In this document: in pieces, positions 18,323 to 26,863 of the stretch
Position numbering within the stretch: position 1 is the first letter of the stretch
Layout of the letters: every line of letters begins with the position of its first letter
Source: Clostridia bacterium
Lineage (GTDB): Bacteria; Bacillota; Clostridia; Oscillospirales; Acutalibacteraceae
Assembly: GCA_017549105.1 (NCBI GenBank)
Contig: JAFYVN010000006.1
Coordinates: forward strand, 219,228-283,227
Direction of reading: 5' to 3'
Length of the DNA stretch: 64,000 nucleotides
Notes under the pieces: model-generated
Told to the model about the DNA's origin: nothing
Seen by the model: the letters and a program-made list of their open reading frames with translations, nothing else
Databases searched by the model: none
Position numbers and translations under genes: made by a program

Positions 18323-19591
18323 ATGAAAAAAACATTAAAATCAATTCTTGCAATTACACTCGCACTCATTATGTCGTTCGGAACGCTGACCGTTTTTGCA
18401 GCTGAGGGGGACACTCTTAAATGGTATCATGATAACGTCGAAAACTCTGCAGAATTTGTTAAATATGAGTTCTTCGGTAATCTGACAGAAGGTGTCAATG
18501 TAATATCTACCGATACCGATGTCAACAGCAGATACTATACTATGGACACCAAAGAAGGATACTATCTTTTCACTATGGGCGAATTATTTCATGGCAGTTA
18601 TATCTGGAATGTAATAACTCCAAAAAAATTAAACAACGGAATCGCACACGGTACAAAGAGCACTGTTCTTGACTGGTGGGAAATCCTCGACGAAGAAAAC
18701 GAAGAATATCAAAATCATTTTATTTACAAATTCAATGCCGGAGAAAATATCATTGGTGTTGATGTGGTCTCCGTTCCCGGTTACGAAGCACCCGAGCTGA
18801 CAATTGAATATCTCGGCGAAAACATAACTGATTTTGATGTCGAAACAGAAGAATTTATCAAAGGGCATGATGTTCATCTCGAAGAGTCTGAAGGATGGGT
18901 TTTTGCAGATTTTGACGTCAGATTTTCAGAAGAAAAAACAGTCAGTGTTAAAAACAACGCTATATTCTTCACCTGCAATGAAATTGCAGAAGGCGAAAAT
19001 ATTTTTACATTTGAAATTGAAGGCTTAAAAAAAGACTTTACCCTCACTGTAAACAGCATTGACCGTTACATCGAAAGTGCAGAACTTTCTAATGCAGAAA
19101 AACACAGTGAAGTTTTTGTTGACTATAACGGTGGCTATTCACACCATTCGATAAATAATGAAATTTTAACAATCACGTTTACTGACTCAACCAAACAAGA
19201 AGTTCTTATCAATTATAACAGCGGCACTTTCAGTCTGCCCAACGGTAAAGAATATGAAGTCTATCTTCGTTACAACAAAGACTCAGACGGTAACTACTAT
19301 CTCTGCATCAACACCTGCGGTGAAGCTATCAAGAAATACGAGTGCACTGCAACTCAGTGCAACCTTGCAGAAGACGGACAAGCTCTTATTAATGACATCA
19401 AATCGAATTTCCGTCGCTTCTTTAACAGACTTTCTGATGCTCTCGGTGATGCAACATACTACAACACGATTTTTGAAATTTTCGAAAGCCTTTTCGGTTC
19501 GTTCTTCGATACTCTTATCAACGCATCCGATCTTTTCGGCGGTATTTTTGAAAATATCGTAAGTTTCATCAAATTTTATCTTGTCGGATAA
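18323..19591 (+). CDS. secreted protein sharing an ectodomain with the neighbouring sigma factor
   Basis: 422 residues from the ATG at 18323, with GGGGG 8 bp upstream. Residues 1-31 are a signal peptide (hydrophobic core, cleavage near VFA/AEG). The middle holds beta-rich modules with GENI turns, and matches the ectodomain of the sigma factor at 20721-22970 in the same order: a GYY segment; an FxAGEN-like turn against their DEGKN; EYLGENI against their EYLGEEI; a TFxIEG-like strand; then a DRYIE/DYVKE linker and a TFTDSTK/TYADGSK strand. The C-terminal 60 residues are helical and hydrophobic, ending in FYLVG. No enzyme motif is seen. It may be a surface protein or a decoy or partner of the sigma factor's sensor part. 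Confidence 0.75.
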   Translation: MKKTLKSILAITLALIMSFGTLTVFAAEGDTLKWYHDNVENSAEFVKYEFFGNLTEGVNVISTDTDVNSRYYTMDTKEGYYLFTMGELFHGSYIWNVITPKKLNNGIAHGTKSTVLDWWEILDEENEEYQNHFIYKFNAGENIIGVDVVSVPGYEAPELTIEYLGENITDFDVETEEFIKGHDVHLEESEGWVFADFDVRFSEEKTVSVKNNAIFFTCNEIAEGENIFTFEIEGLKKDFTLTVNSIDRYIESAELSNAEKHSEVFVDYNGGYSHHSINNEILTITFTDSTKQEVLINYNSGTFSLPNGKEYEVYLRYNKDSDGNYYLCINTCGEAIKKYECTATQCNLAEDGQALINDIKSNFRRFFNRLSDALGDATYYNTIFEIFESLFGSFFDTLINASDLFGGIFENIVSFIKFYLVG

Positions 19592-19615
19592 TTGAAAAAA
19601 TTTATATTTTATGTT

Positions 19616-19649
19616 AAGGTGAATGGGTAACCGTTCACCTTATCTTTTT
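19616..19649 (+). terminator. rho-independent terminator
   Basis: AAGGTGAA (19616-19623) pairs with TTCACCTT (19634-19641) and is followed by ATCTTTTT. It ends the secreted protein transcript, 16 bp before the next ATG. Confidence 0.75.
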
Positions 19650-19664
19650 CACGGAGGATAGAGT

Positions 19665-20552
19665 ATGAAAAAAATCTCTGCCATACTTCTTGTTTTTGCT
19701 TTAATTTTACTTTCCGCCTGTTCGGGCAACACTACCGCCGGCACGGAAACCGACGCTGAAACTCTCTCTGTTCCTGCAACAAAATACAACACTATTACCG
19801 AGTGGGATACCGACCTTCTGCCTCAGAAATTTCCCGCTCCGCCCAAGGGTACTCACGATTTCTCTGTTGTTCAGGGTGAAGGCACAAAAGCGGCTTTTGC
19901 CTACACATCGGATTTTGTAAGAATAACATTCATCTGCCCCGAAAACGAATTTGCATCCTTCGTTAATGAAATGAACACGCTCGGATATAAAGGCGGAAGC
20001 AAAAAAATTGAAAACGGAACCTTTTATTCCAACGGATATCACGGCTATTGGCAAGACGGACAAAAGCTTGTTATAATCAGCAAATCCATCGAAACCGATA
20101 ACGGCGAAATAATTTTTCAGATTGATATAGCGGACTGTGTTGATAATTTCCCCGAAGCGCTGACAGACATCTTCCCTGAATTCAACGGCTATTGCAAAAG
20201 CATAGGTTCATTCTGCGGTCACGACGGCAACGGTGAACAGATAACCGACACCTTTGAAGGCAGTCTTGCTCTCCCCGCCTGGCATTGGGAATTCAGATTT
20301 TCAAATGCTTTCATCGGAGTTGAGCAGGTTGAGTTTGAAAAGTATTTTTACGATACAGAAAAAAGCGGTTACAAAGGTGTGCTTATGACAGATTCCGTTG
20401 ACGGCTGCACGGTTATGTACGGAGACCTGATAAAAGAAACCGCCGAAGGCACCTACGGAATATTTACGATTTACAACACCAATTTGAAAACGCTCGATAT
20501 TGCGTACACCAACGACGCATCGATTTATACAGAAAAAAACAGTCAGAGCTGA
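19665..20552 (+). CDS. predicted lipoprotein, unknown function
   Basis: 295 residues with a lipoprotein signal (LLSAC, Cys19) and then a Thr/Ala-rich linker. The mature part alternates strands and short loops (YSNGYHGYWQDGQKLVIIS) without a recognised domain. ACGGAGG lies 10 bp before the ATG. It is preceded and followed by terminators, so it is its own transcription unit, between a secreted protein and an ectodomain-bearing sigma factor. An envelope role is likely but nothing more specific can be supported. Confidence 0.7.
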   Translation: MKKISAILLVFALILLSACSGNTTAGTETDAETLSVPATKYNTITEWDTDLLPQKFPAPPKGTHDFSVVQGEGTKAAFAYTSDFVRITFICPENEFASFVNEMNTLGYKGGSKKIENGTFYSNGYHGYWQDGQKLVIISKSIETDNGEIIFQIDIADCVDNFPEALTDIFPEFNGYCKSIGSFCGHDGNGEQITDTFEGSLALPAWHWEFRFSNAFIGVEQVEFEKYFYDTEKSGYKGVLMTDSVDGCTVMYGDLIKETAEGTYGIFTIYNTNLKTLDIAYTNDASIYTEKNSQS

Positions 20553-20586
20553 CAACTGCGGGATTATTCCCGATAAAACCGTAAAT

Positions 20587-20626
20587 AAAACGTCTTGCAT
20601 CGAGTTCCTTTGCAGGACGTTTTTTA
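20587..20626 (+). terminator. rho-independent terminator
   Basis: AACGTCTTGCA pairs with TGCAGGACGTT (one G-U) and is followed by a T-run ending at 20625. Confidence 0.85.
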
Positions 20627-20720
20627 ACAACAAAAAAATTTTTTCAAAAAACACAGACCAAACCTCAAAAGCTTACGTCTATGTAGTGAAAATCCAATGA
20701 ACTCAAACGGAGGGTTTGTT

Positions 20721-22970
20721 ATGAAAGAGAACGTAAAAAGAATCGAAGAGCTTGCCAAAAAAGTAAAAAAGGGTGATAGAAAAGCTTTTGAGGAACTGTA
20801 TAAGTTAACCAGTCCGAAGGCATACTTTGTTGCGCTTCAGATTTGCAATGACAAACAGGAAGCAGAGGATATCCTTCAGGAAAGCTATATTACCGCCCTT
20901 AGCAAGATTTCTTCACTTGAAAGGACAGAGAGCTTTATGGGTTGGTTTAACCGTATTATTGTTAACAAAAGCAAAGATTTTCTCAGAAAGAAGAATCCGA
21001 AGCTGCTTTCGGAGGACGACGAATGGCTTCTTGACGGTCAAGCCGATGAAAGCGATAAATTCTCGCCAGAAATCAATGCGGACAAAGAAGAACTCAGAAC
21101 GGTTGTTATGGATGCCGTTCAGGAGCTTACGGTTGAAAAACGCACCTGCGTAATGATGAAATATTTCAACGATATGAGTGTCAATGAAATTGCGCAGACA
21201 ATGGAGGTGCCTGTCAGCACCGTCAAAAACAGACTGCTCGCCGCACGCAAAGAACTTAAGACGCTTTTTGAGAAGAAGGGCATAACCGCAGCCTACAGCG
21301 TTGCGCCCTTCGGAGTTGTCGGCTGGGCATACGAAGCCGCATTCGAGAACATTGCGCAGTCATTTGAAGGCAGTGCGGCTGCCGCAAAAATCTTTTCGGG
21401 AATTGCCGTTGCAGGAACAGCGGCGGCATCTGCCGCAACCGCGGGCACGGCTGCAACGGGTACGGGAATATTCGCAAAAGCAGCAGCGGCAACAACAATG
21501 CAGAAGGTTGTTTCGGGTCTTGTTGTTGCGGGTGTTGTGACGGGGTCGACAATCGGTATCACTTCAGCAGTAAAAAACAAAAGTGAAATGAACAACGACG
21601 TTATTCCAACAACATCATACTCAGAAACCGTTGACCCTTCTTCCGTTGTCGAAAATGGAATTCCTGCTGTTAATATTATTCAGCCCTCATCTTCCGAGGA
21701 AGAAAAAGAACACGAAGAAAAAGTACTGGATTATGATCTTATCGGTACTATGCCGATAAAAATAAATTACAAAGGCAACATTGAAACAGGCAAAAATCAT
21801 TTAACATTTGAAGGAGATAATTATATATATTATATGGATTTTTATGCCGATAAGCCGGGATATTATCGTTTTGCCGGTGATTATGAAGACGCGTTGGCAT
21901 ACTGCCGTATAAGTGTACCTACCCATAATCCGTCAAACGGTACGATAAACGGATTTGCAGACGGTGAAGGAAATTATAAGGACGGATTTGTATATTATCT
22001 CGACGAGGGTAAAAATACTATTGTTATTGAAAAGGGAAGCAGATACGAGAGTAAGGAATCGTTTGTTGATGTTGAGTATCTCGGTGAAGAAATAGCCGAA
22101 ATCGTTTTTGACGAAGAAGAAGTTAACAATGTTGTTCTCGGATATGACGAGTTTGTTGATGATAAAGTTTTGCTTTGGCAGAAACAGGAAGGTATCGATG
22201 ACGACCTGTATGGAAATATCTTCAGTATAAAAATTATTTTCGCAGACGGATCAGAATGCGATTTGGGTGAATGTCAGTTAACCTACCGCGTTAAAGAAGG
22301 TGAACTGAAAGAAGGAAAGAACACCGCTATATTCACTCTCTGGGGAGAAACATACGAAAAAGAACTTACCTTGCGTCCCGTTACGGATTATGTCAAAGAA
22401 ATTGAAGTGGATAATCTTGACGATTTTATCTATGCCGAAATCGGAGAAGACGGCTATGTGTATGATAAGCCCGACGAAATTTTTATAACAGTCACATATG
22501 CCGACGGAAGCAAGGAAACATTTAACACAAAAGATTGGGACGGCTTTATCAGGCTGGATAACGGAGTTGAACTCAGGGTTACTGCTTATCAGACGGATGT
22601 TGTCCGCACTATGGATCAACAGCTCCGCAGCAGAGGACCTCTCAAATTTGTGGTTGCGATAGGCGAGAGCAACATTTATGTTGACCGTGTTTATATAATC
22701 AGAGATTTTGATGTTATCGGTTACAGAAAAGCACTCGATAAAAACAACCTTGCCACCGCAAAAGAGTATTACGAAATTGTCGAAGGATTTTACGAGCAGG
22801 CAAAAAACGACATTGACAGCATTGAGGATTATTTCCGCTATTCATATGGTCTGGCAGAAAACACGACTTATTATTCCTTTAAGCTCGCCAAAAGAATTGC
22901 AGGCTTTGAGCTTGACTACGCAATCACCGCCTATAAAATCATAACCGAAAATGAATTTGATTTGAAATAA
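20721..22970 (+). CDS. ECF-type sigma factor fused to a membrane segment and large ectodomain
   Basis: 749 residues from the ATG at 20721 (CGGAGGG 6 bp upstream; the ATG at 20697 lacks a site). Residues about 20-90 are sigma region 2 (AFEELYKL, AEDILQESYI) and about 140-190 region 4 (VNEIAQTMEVPVSTVKNRLLAARK), as in extracytoplasmic-function sigma factors. An Ala/Gly-rich stretch and a hydrophobic helix (GLVVAGVVTGSTIGI, about 21510-21565) follow, then about 450 acidic residues outside the membrane. That ectodomain matches the secreted protein at 18323-19591. The fusion suggests a one-protein signal receiver in which the sigma part must be released or act at the membrane. No separate anti-sigma gene adjoins. 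Confidence 0.85.
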   Translation: MKENVKRIEELAKKVKKGDRKAFEELYKLTSPKAYFVALQICNDKQEAEDILQESYITALSKISSLERTESFMGWFNRIIVNKSKDFLRKKNPKLLSEDDEWLLDGQADESDKFSPEINADKEELRTVVMDAVQELTVEKRTCVMMKYFNDMSVNEIAQTMEVPVSTVKNRLLAARKELKTLFEKKGITAAYSVAPFGVVGWAYEAAFENIAQSFEGSAAAAKIFSGIAVAGTAAASAATAGTAATGTGIFAKAAAATTMQKVVSGLVVAGVVTGSTIGITSAVKNKSEMNNDVIPTTSYSETVDPSSVVENGIPAVNIIQPSSSEEEKEHEEKVLDYDLIGTMPIKINYKGNIETGKNHLTFEGDNYIYYMDFYADKPGYYRFAGDYEDALAYCRISVPTHNPSNGTINGFADGEGNYKDGFVYYLDEGKNTIVIEKGSRYESKESFVDVEYLGEEIAEIVFDEEEVNNVVLGYDEFVDDKVLLWQKQEGIDDDLYGNIFSIKIIFADGSECDLGECQLTYRVKEGELKEGKNTAIFTLWGETYEKELTLRPVTDYVKEIEVDNLDDFIYAEIGEDGYVYDKPDEIFITVTYADGSKETFNTKDWDGFIRLDNGVELRVTAYQTDVVRTMDQQLRSRGPLKFVVAIGESNIYVDRVYIIRDFDVIGYRKALDKNNLATAKEYYEIVEGFYEQAKNDIDSIEDYFRYSYGLAENTTYYSFKLAKRIAGFELDYAITAYKIITENEFDLK

Positions 22971-22990
22971 CAAATTGTACACCGACAGCA

Positions 22991-23025
22991 GGGAGCCGCC
23001 TCATATGAAGCGGCTCCCGTTTTTT
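22991..23025 (+). terminator. rho-independent terminator
   Basis: GGGAGCCGC (22991-22999) pairs with GCGGCTCCC (23010-23018) and is followed by GTTTTTTA. It ends the sigma factor transcript. Confidence 0.88.
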
Positions 23026-24433
23026 ATCTGAGCAGTATTGTTGTTATGCTTTTTGGAGAAAGGGTGTTTTTCTTTTCAAATCCACCCGAATAAATTTCTT
23101 CGCAGTTGTGTGAGCTGTCGGTAACAAATTTCTGCATCTCTTCATAAAAACCCGCAAGTCTGATTTCAGACTCGGTTTCGGCATTGTTGACAAGAACAAT
23201 AACGGTTTCACCGTCGTTTCTGAATGCCGTTGATGCGATTTTGCTGTCATCTTTAAAACTGTCAAGCACATCCACCCTCACCATTCCGGGTTTTATGAAG
23301 TTTGAGAACTGTTTATAAGCATAATATCTATTGTATATAACAAGCTCTCCGTCTCTGATTTCCATAAGACCGTCGCCGTTGACTGCAGTCCAGCTCTGCC
23401 ACGACACGGCATTCATACAGTTGAAATCCTGAACGATGATATTCGCCATATAAAGTCCGCTGTCGATTGTTGTTGAATCAATTGTAAGCGGAAGCTCACA
23501 CCATTCGCTCATCTCGAATTTCTTATCGGGATACTGCTCAGCCATTTTTTTGCCGAACTGCTCTTTAACGGGGATGTTATTATCGAGCCAATAGCTGTGC
23601 GCACTTATCGAATCGCAGAATTCATTGAGAACGGGACTAGCAAAGAACTTATCTACATATTCGTAATATCCTGGTGAAAGCTCGCCCGATTCGGGTCCGC
23701 TGAGCTTGTAGGGAGATTTACGTTTCTGCATTTCGAGTGCAAACATCTCAAGCACTTCAACGGTTTCGTCAGCGGTATAGTGGCATCCCTCCTGACCGAC
23801 CCAATCTCCGCCCCAGTCCCACTGAGGCTCGTTAATAGGCGAAATTGCATATATCGGGTAGCCTTGCGCAACAAACCAATCGGCAACCGTCAGCACATAA
23901 TCAACAAACGCCTCATAGTTTTCTTCAGGAAGATTGGATGCCCCCTTTGTCAGTCCTCCCGAAGCGTGACCGCTTGCAGTCATTGAAAAATGCGGACTGT
24001 TACAAAAAAGAATAACCTTAGTTGCACCGTATTCAACGGCATAATTGAGCATTCTTCTTGCGTTTGCATCACGGGTGAAATCGTATTCATATTCCCCTGT
24101 TTCTTCGTTAAGCACATAAAAACTCTCGGTTCTTCGGTTGGGGTCGCCTATACGGCAAGCAGGATTCTCCTTCTCACCTCCGCCGATGTTATAGCGGTAA
24201 ATATCAAGTCCCAGACCCGTTTCATCGTCATAAAGAAGACGGGCGATTTCTCTTGCTCTCTCGTCGGTGTCGATAGTCTGCGACCACCAGGCAGAGCTTG
24301 TGCCGAATGATTCAAAAACCTGATGCTCCATAAATTCATTCACTCCGATCATCTGCGTTTTGCCTATGGAAGATATTGAAAATAAAAACGCCTGCAACAC
24401 CGCAAGAACAATACAAAGATATGATTTAAGCAT
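23024..24433 (-). CDS. glycoside hydrolase family 30-type enzyme
   Basis: 469 residues from the ATG at 24433 (GGAGGGG just upstream), with an N-terminal signal or anchor helix (SYLCIVLAVLQAFLFS). The (beta/alpha)8 barrel has the acid/base Glu in SPINEPQW and the nucleophile Glu in MSEWCE. FGTSSAWW and DIYRYNIGGG near the start are typical of GH30 endo-glucanases and xylanases. A small C-terminal beta domain ends the protein. It should act on an extracellular beta-linked glycan; the bond cannot be assigned. It has its own promoter, divergent from the NlpC/P60 gene. Confidence 0.85.
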   Translation of the reverse strand: MLKSYLCIVLAVLQAFLFSISSIGKTQMIGVNEFMEHQVFESFGTSSAWWSQTIDTDERAREIARLLYDDETGLGLDIYRYNIGGGEKENPACRIGDPNRRTESFYVLNEETGEYEYDFTRDANARRMLNYAVEYGATKVILFCNSPHFSMTASGHASGGLTKGASNLPEENYEAFVDYVLTVADWFVAQGYPIYAISPINEPQWDWGGDWVGQEGCHYTADETVEVLEMFALEMQKRKSPYKLSGPESGELSPGYYEYVDKFFASPVLNEFCDSISAHSYWLDNNIPVKEQFGKKMAEQYPDKKFEMSEWCELPLTIDSTTIDSGLYMANIIVQDFNCMNAVSWQSWTAVNGDGLMEIRDGELVIYNRYYAYKQFSNFIKPGMVRVDVLDSFKDDSKIASTAFRNDGETVIVLVNNAETESEIRLAGFYEEMQKFVTDSSHNCEEIYSGGFEKKNTLSPKSITTILLR

Positions 24434-24462
24434 ATTCCCCTCCGAAAATTCATTATAAATCA

Positions 24463-24491
24463 AGTTTATCATACAGAAAAAAACGTGTCAA
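24463..24491 (-). promoter_or_regulatory. SigA promoter of the GH30 gene
   Basis: Minus strand: TTGACA (24491-24486), 17-bp spacer, TAAACT (24468-24463). Confidence 0.7.
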
Positions 24492-24518
24492 CTTTTTAAA
24501 ATATACTATTTTATAATG

Positions 24519-24558
24519 CAGACTGTACCGAATTTTTCGGCAACAGTCTGTTTTTTTG
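24519..24558 (+). terminator. hairpin with T-run between divergent promoters
   Basis: CAGACTGT (24519-24526) pairs with ACAGTCTG (24543-24550), with an inner CCGAA/TTCGG stem and seven T afterwards. It looks like a plus-strand terminator, yet no plus-strand gene reads into it: the sigma factor transcript already ends at 23025. Confidence 0.7.
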
Positions 24559-24587
24559 TTGCAAACGCTGATGTCAAGTCGAAATGC

Positions 24588-24616
24588 TTGACAAGATTGT
24601 TCTTTTTGTGTATAAT
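24588..24616 (+). promoter_or_regulatory. consensus SigA promoter of the NlpC/P60 gene
   Basis: TTGACA (24588-24593), exactly 17 bp, TATAAT (24611-24616). A 5' leader of about 95 bases follows before the ATG at 24718; only a weak TCCG/CGGA pairing is seen in it. Confidence 0.88.
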
Positions 24617-24717
24617 GGCGACTTGTGTGGCGTTTAAAAACACTTAGAGTAACGAAAACAGTCCGGCAAATAAAAAATAAACCGTCGGATTATTCCCGCC
24701 AATCTATGGAGGTTATA

Positions 24718-25350
24718 ATGAAGAAAACACAAAAAATTATCGCACTTATCACAGCGGCAGTAATTATGCTCGGTTCGTTCGCTTTTGCGGCAATCGGTGC
24801 AGAACCCGTTAAGGGAAGCGAAGTTGCAGCTTTTGCAAGCAGTCTTGAAGGCAGCGGATATCAGTACGCAAGCAAGGGACCCAATAAGTTTGACTGCTCA
24901 GGCTTTGTTTATTACGTTCTCGGTCAATTCGGTATCAAGGGCGGCAACAGCACAGCAGACTACAACACCAGAGAAAAAGCAAAGAATTACGGCACCGTTA
25001 TTGACAGTATCGAAGAAGCCCTTCCCGGTGATATTATTGTATGGGGCAGCCACGTTGCTGTTTATCTCGGTGACGGAATGAATATTTCCGCACTCAACTC
25101 AAACACAGGCGTATGTGTAAGAGAGGTTTCGGATTTCCGCGACAAACACGGTGTAAAAAATCCCTCTCATTTCTTTGTAAGACCTTACGACTACGTTGAA
25201 GAAACAGAAGAAGAAACAACTGTTACCGAACCCGAATCAGAAGTTCAGACCGAAGAAAAAGCTACTCTTAAAGAAAAAATCGTTGCAAGAAGAGAAGCAA
25301 GACGCGAATACATCAGAAAAATGTGGGAACCTGTTATTTCAAAGTTTTAA
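24718..25350 (+). CDS. secreted NlpC/P60 peptidoglycan hydrolase
   Basis: 210 residues from the ATG at 24718, with GGAGG 5 bp upstream. Signal peptide 1-28 (hydrophobic core ending AFAAIGA). The cysteine peptidase domain has Cys60 in FDCSGF and His112 in GSHVAVYLG. The family cuts the gamma-D-glutamyl to diamino acid bond in cell-wall peptides. No binding module is present; after the domain comes an acidic Glu/Thr-rich linker and a strongly basic tail (ARREARREYIRK) that could hold it on the anionic wall. Single-gene unit with a consensus promoter and a terminator, so expression is probably high. Confidence 0.9.
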   Translation: MKKTQKIIALITAAVIMLGSFAFAAIGAEPVKGSEVAAFASSLEGSGYQYASKGPNKFDCSGFVYYVLGQFGIKGGNSTADYNTREKAKNYGTVIDSIEEALPGDIIVWGSHVAVYLGDGMNISALNSNTGVCVREVSDFRDKHGVKNPSHFFVRPYDYVEETEEETTVTEPESEVQTEEKATLKEKIVARREARREYIRKMWEPVISKF

Positions 25351-25354
25351 AATG

Positions 25355-25394
25355 AAAGACCTGTACGGAATTAACCGTACAGGTCTTAATTTTT
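25355..25394. terminator. bidirectional rho-independent terminator
   Basis: AGACCTGTACGG (25357-25368) pairs with CCGTACAGGTCT (25375-25386). It separates the NlpC/P60 gene from the convergent trkH. Confidence 0.9.
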
Positions 25395-25398
25395 GCCA

Positions 25399-26847
25399 TT
25401 ATGAATATTTTCTTGACCATGCGTAAGGCGAGAAGAGCATCAGCATCGGAATAAGCTCAAGTCTTCCTGCAAGCATATCAAAGCAAAGAACAAGCTTGCT
25501 TAAAACGGAGAAATCCGCAAAGTTGCCGTAAGGACCGACGGCACCGAGACCGGGTCCGATATTGCTTATACACGAAATAACAGCTGTTGAAGTTGTTGTG
25601 AAATCTCTGCCGTCAATTGCCACAAAAAACATTGATATGGCGGCTATGATGATATACGTTGCAAAGAATACGGAAACGCTTTTTACAATAGGTTCTTCAA
25701 CCGTACGTCTGTCAACCTTGACGGTTTCGATGCTTCGGGGATTGATTGCCTTTTTGATATCACGCAGACCGCTTTTGATAAGAATAATAAGACGTGAAAC
25801 TTTGATTCCGCCGCCCGTTGAGCCTGCGCAAGCACCGATTACCATAAGAAAAACAAGCACAAACTTCGCTATCATCGGCCAGGTGTCAAAATTTGTGGTC
25901 GAAAAACCGGTGGTTGTTATAATCGATGCAACCTGGAAGAATGAATAACGGAAGGAATCGGCAACTCCGTGCTTGGTTGAAATAAGGCTGATCGCAATAA
26001 TCACAACCGCTGCTGCTACAATACCGACATAGTATCGAAGTTCTTCGCTCTTGATTGCCTGCTTGCCTTGTTTGATAAGAATCATATAATAGAGGTTAAA
26101 GTTAACACCGAAAACAAGCATAAACACTGCGATAACCATTTCGGAATAAAGGCTGTTATATCCCTCAATGCTGTTGCTGAGAATCCCGAAACCGCCTGTA
26201 CCCGCCGTTGCAAATGAATTGACTATGCTGTCAAACAAAGGCATTCCGCCCGCCCAAAGCATAACAATTTCAACTGCAGTCAGCACACAGTAAATTCCGT
26301 AAAGAATTCTTGCGGATGCACGGAGCTTTGAAACAAGCTTGCCAACCGTCGGACCGGGTACCTCCGCTCTCATAACGTGCATTGAGCTGTTTTCGGTTTT
26401 GGGCATAATCGCAATAACAAAAACAAGAATACCCATACCGCCGATCCAATGAGTGAAGCTTCGCCAGAAAAGAAGACTTTTCGGAAGAGCTTCAACATCA
26501 CGCAAAATAGTTGAACCTGTTGTTGTGAAACCCGAAACGGTTTCAAAAAAAGCATCAACAAAGCTCGGAATATGTCCGCTGAAATAAAACGGCATAGCGC
26601 CGAAAAGCGACATAAGAATCCACGAAAGAGCAACAATAACATAGCCTTCTTTCGCATAAATCGTTGCTTTTTTCGGTTTCTTTCTTGTGCAAATCAAGCC
26701 GGTAACAGTAAGCGCCGCAATGGTCAGCGCAAATGAAATTAGCGTATCATCACCGTAAAGCAAAGCACCGATTGCAGGAAAAACAAGCAAAAGTGCCTCT
26801 ACGGTCAGAATTTTTCCTATATTATTGAAAATCGTTGGGTAATTCAT
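25399..26847 (-). CDS. trkH: TrkH-family potassium uptake channel subunit
   Basis: 482 residues from the ATG at 26847 (CGGAG 7 bp upstream). Four membrane-pore-membrane repeats carry recognisable filter segments: SGFTTTGSTIL, TAGTGGFGI, TTTGFSTTNF and ISNIGPGLGAVG, each with the Gly that lines the K+ path. It moves K+ into the cell together with TrkA, encoded 16 bp upstream on the same strand. It is the last gene of a minus-strand run and is followed by a terminator. Confidence 0.93.
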   Translation of the reverse strand: MNYPTIFNNIGKILTVEALLLVFPAIGALLYGDDTLISFALTIAALTVTGLICTRKKPKKATIYAKEGYVIVALSWILMSLFGAMPFYFSGHIPSFVDAFFETVSGFTTTGSTILRDVEALPKSLLFWRSFTHWIGGMGILVFVIAIMPKTENSSMHVMRAEVPGPTVGKLVSKLRASARILYGIYCVLTAVEIVMLWAGGMPLFDSIVNSFATAGTGGFGILSNSIEGYNSLYSEMVIAVFMLVFGVNFNLYYMILIKQGKQAIKSEELRYYVGIVAAAVVIIAISLISTKHGVADSFRYSFFQVASIITTTGFSTTNFDTWPMIAKFVLVFLMVIGACAGSTGGGIKVSRLIILIKSGLRDIKKAINPRSIETVKVDRRTVEEPIVKSVSVFFATYIIIAAISMFFVAIDGRDFTTTSTAVISCISNIGPGLGAVGPYGNFADFSVLSKLVLCFDMLAGRLELIPMLMLFSPYAWSRKYS

Positions 26848-26863
26848 ACTATTTCTCCGAATA

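Noticed and set aside
20655-20690. ECF-type promoter (AACC ... CGTCTA) before the fused sigma factor gene, suggesting autoregulation
   Set aside because: The gap between the two elements is about 12 bp, not the usual 16-17, and no second copy was found before the neighbouring genes.
24617-24717. A ydaO-type (cyclic di-AMP) riboswitch in the leader of the NlpC/P60 gene
   Set aside because: Such genes often carry one, but this leader is only about 95 bases and lacks the conserved blocks and stems.
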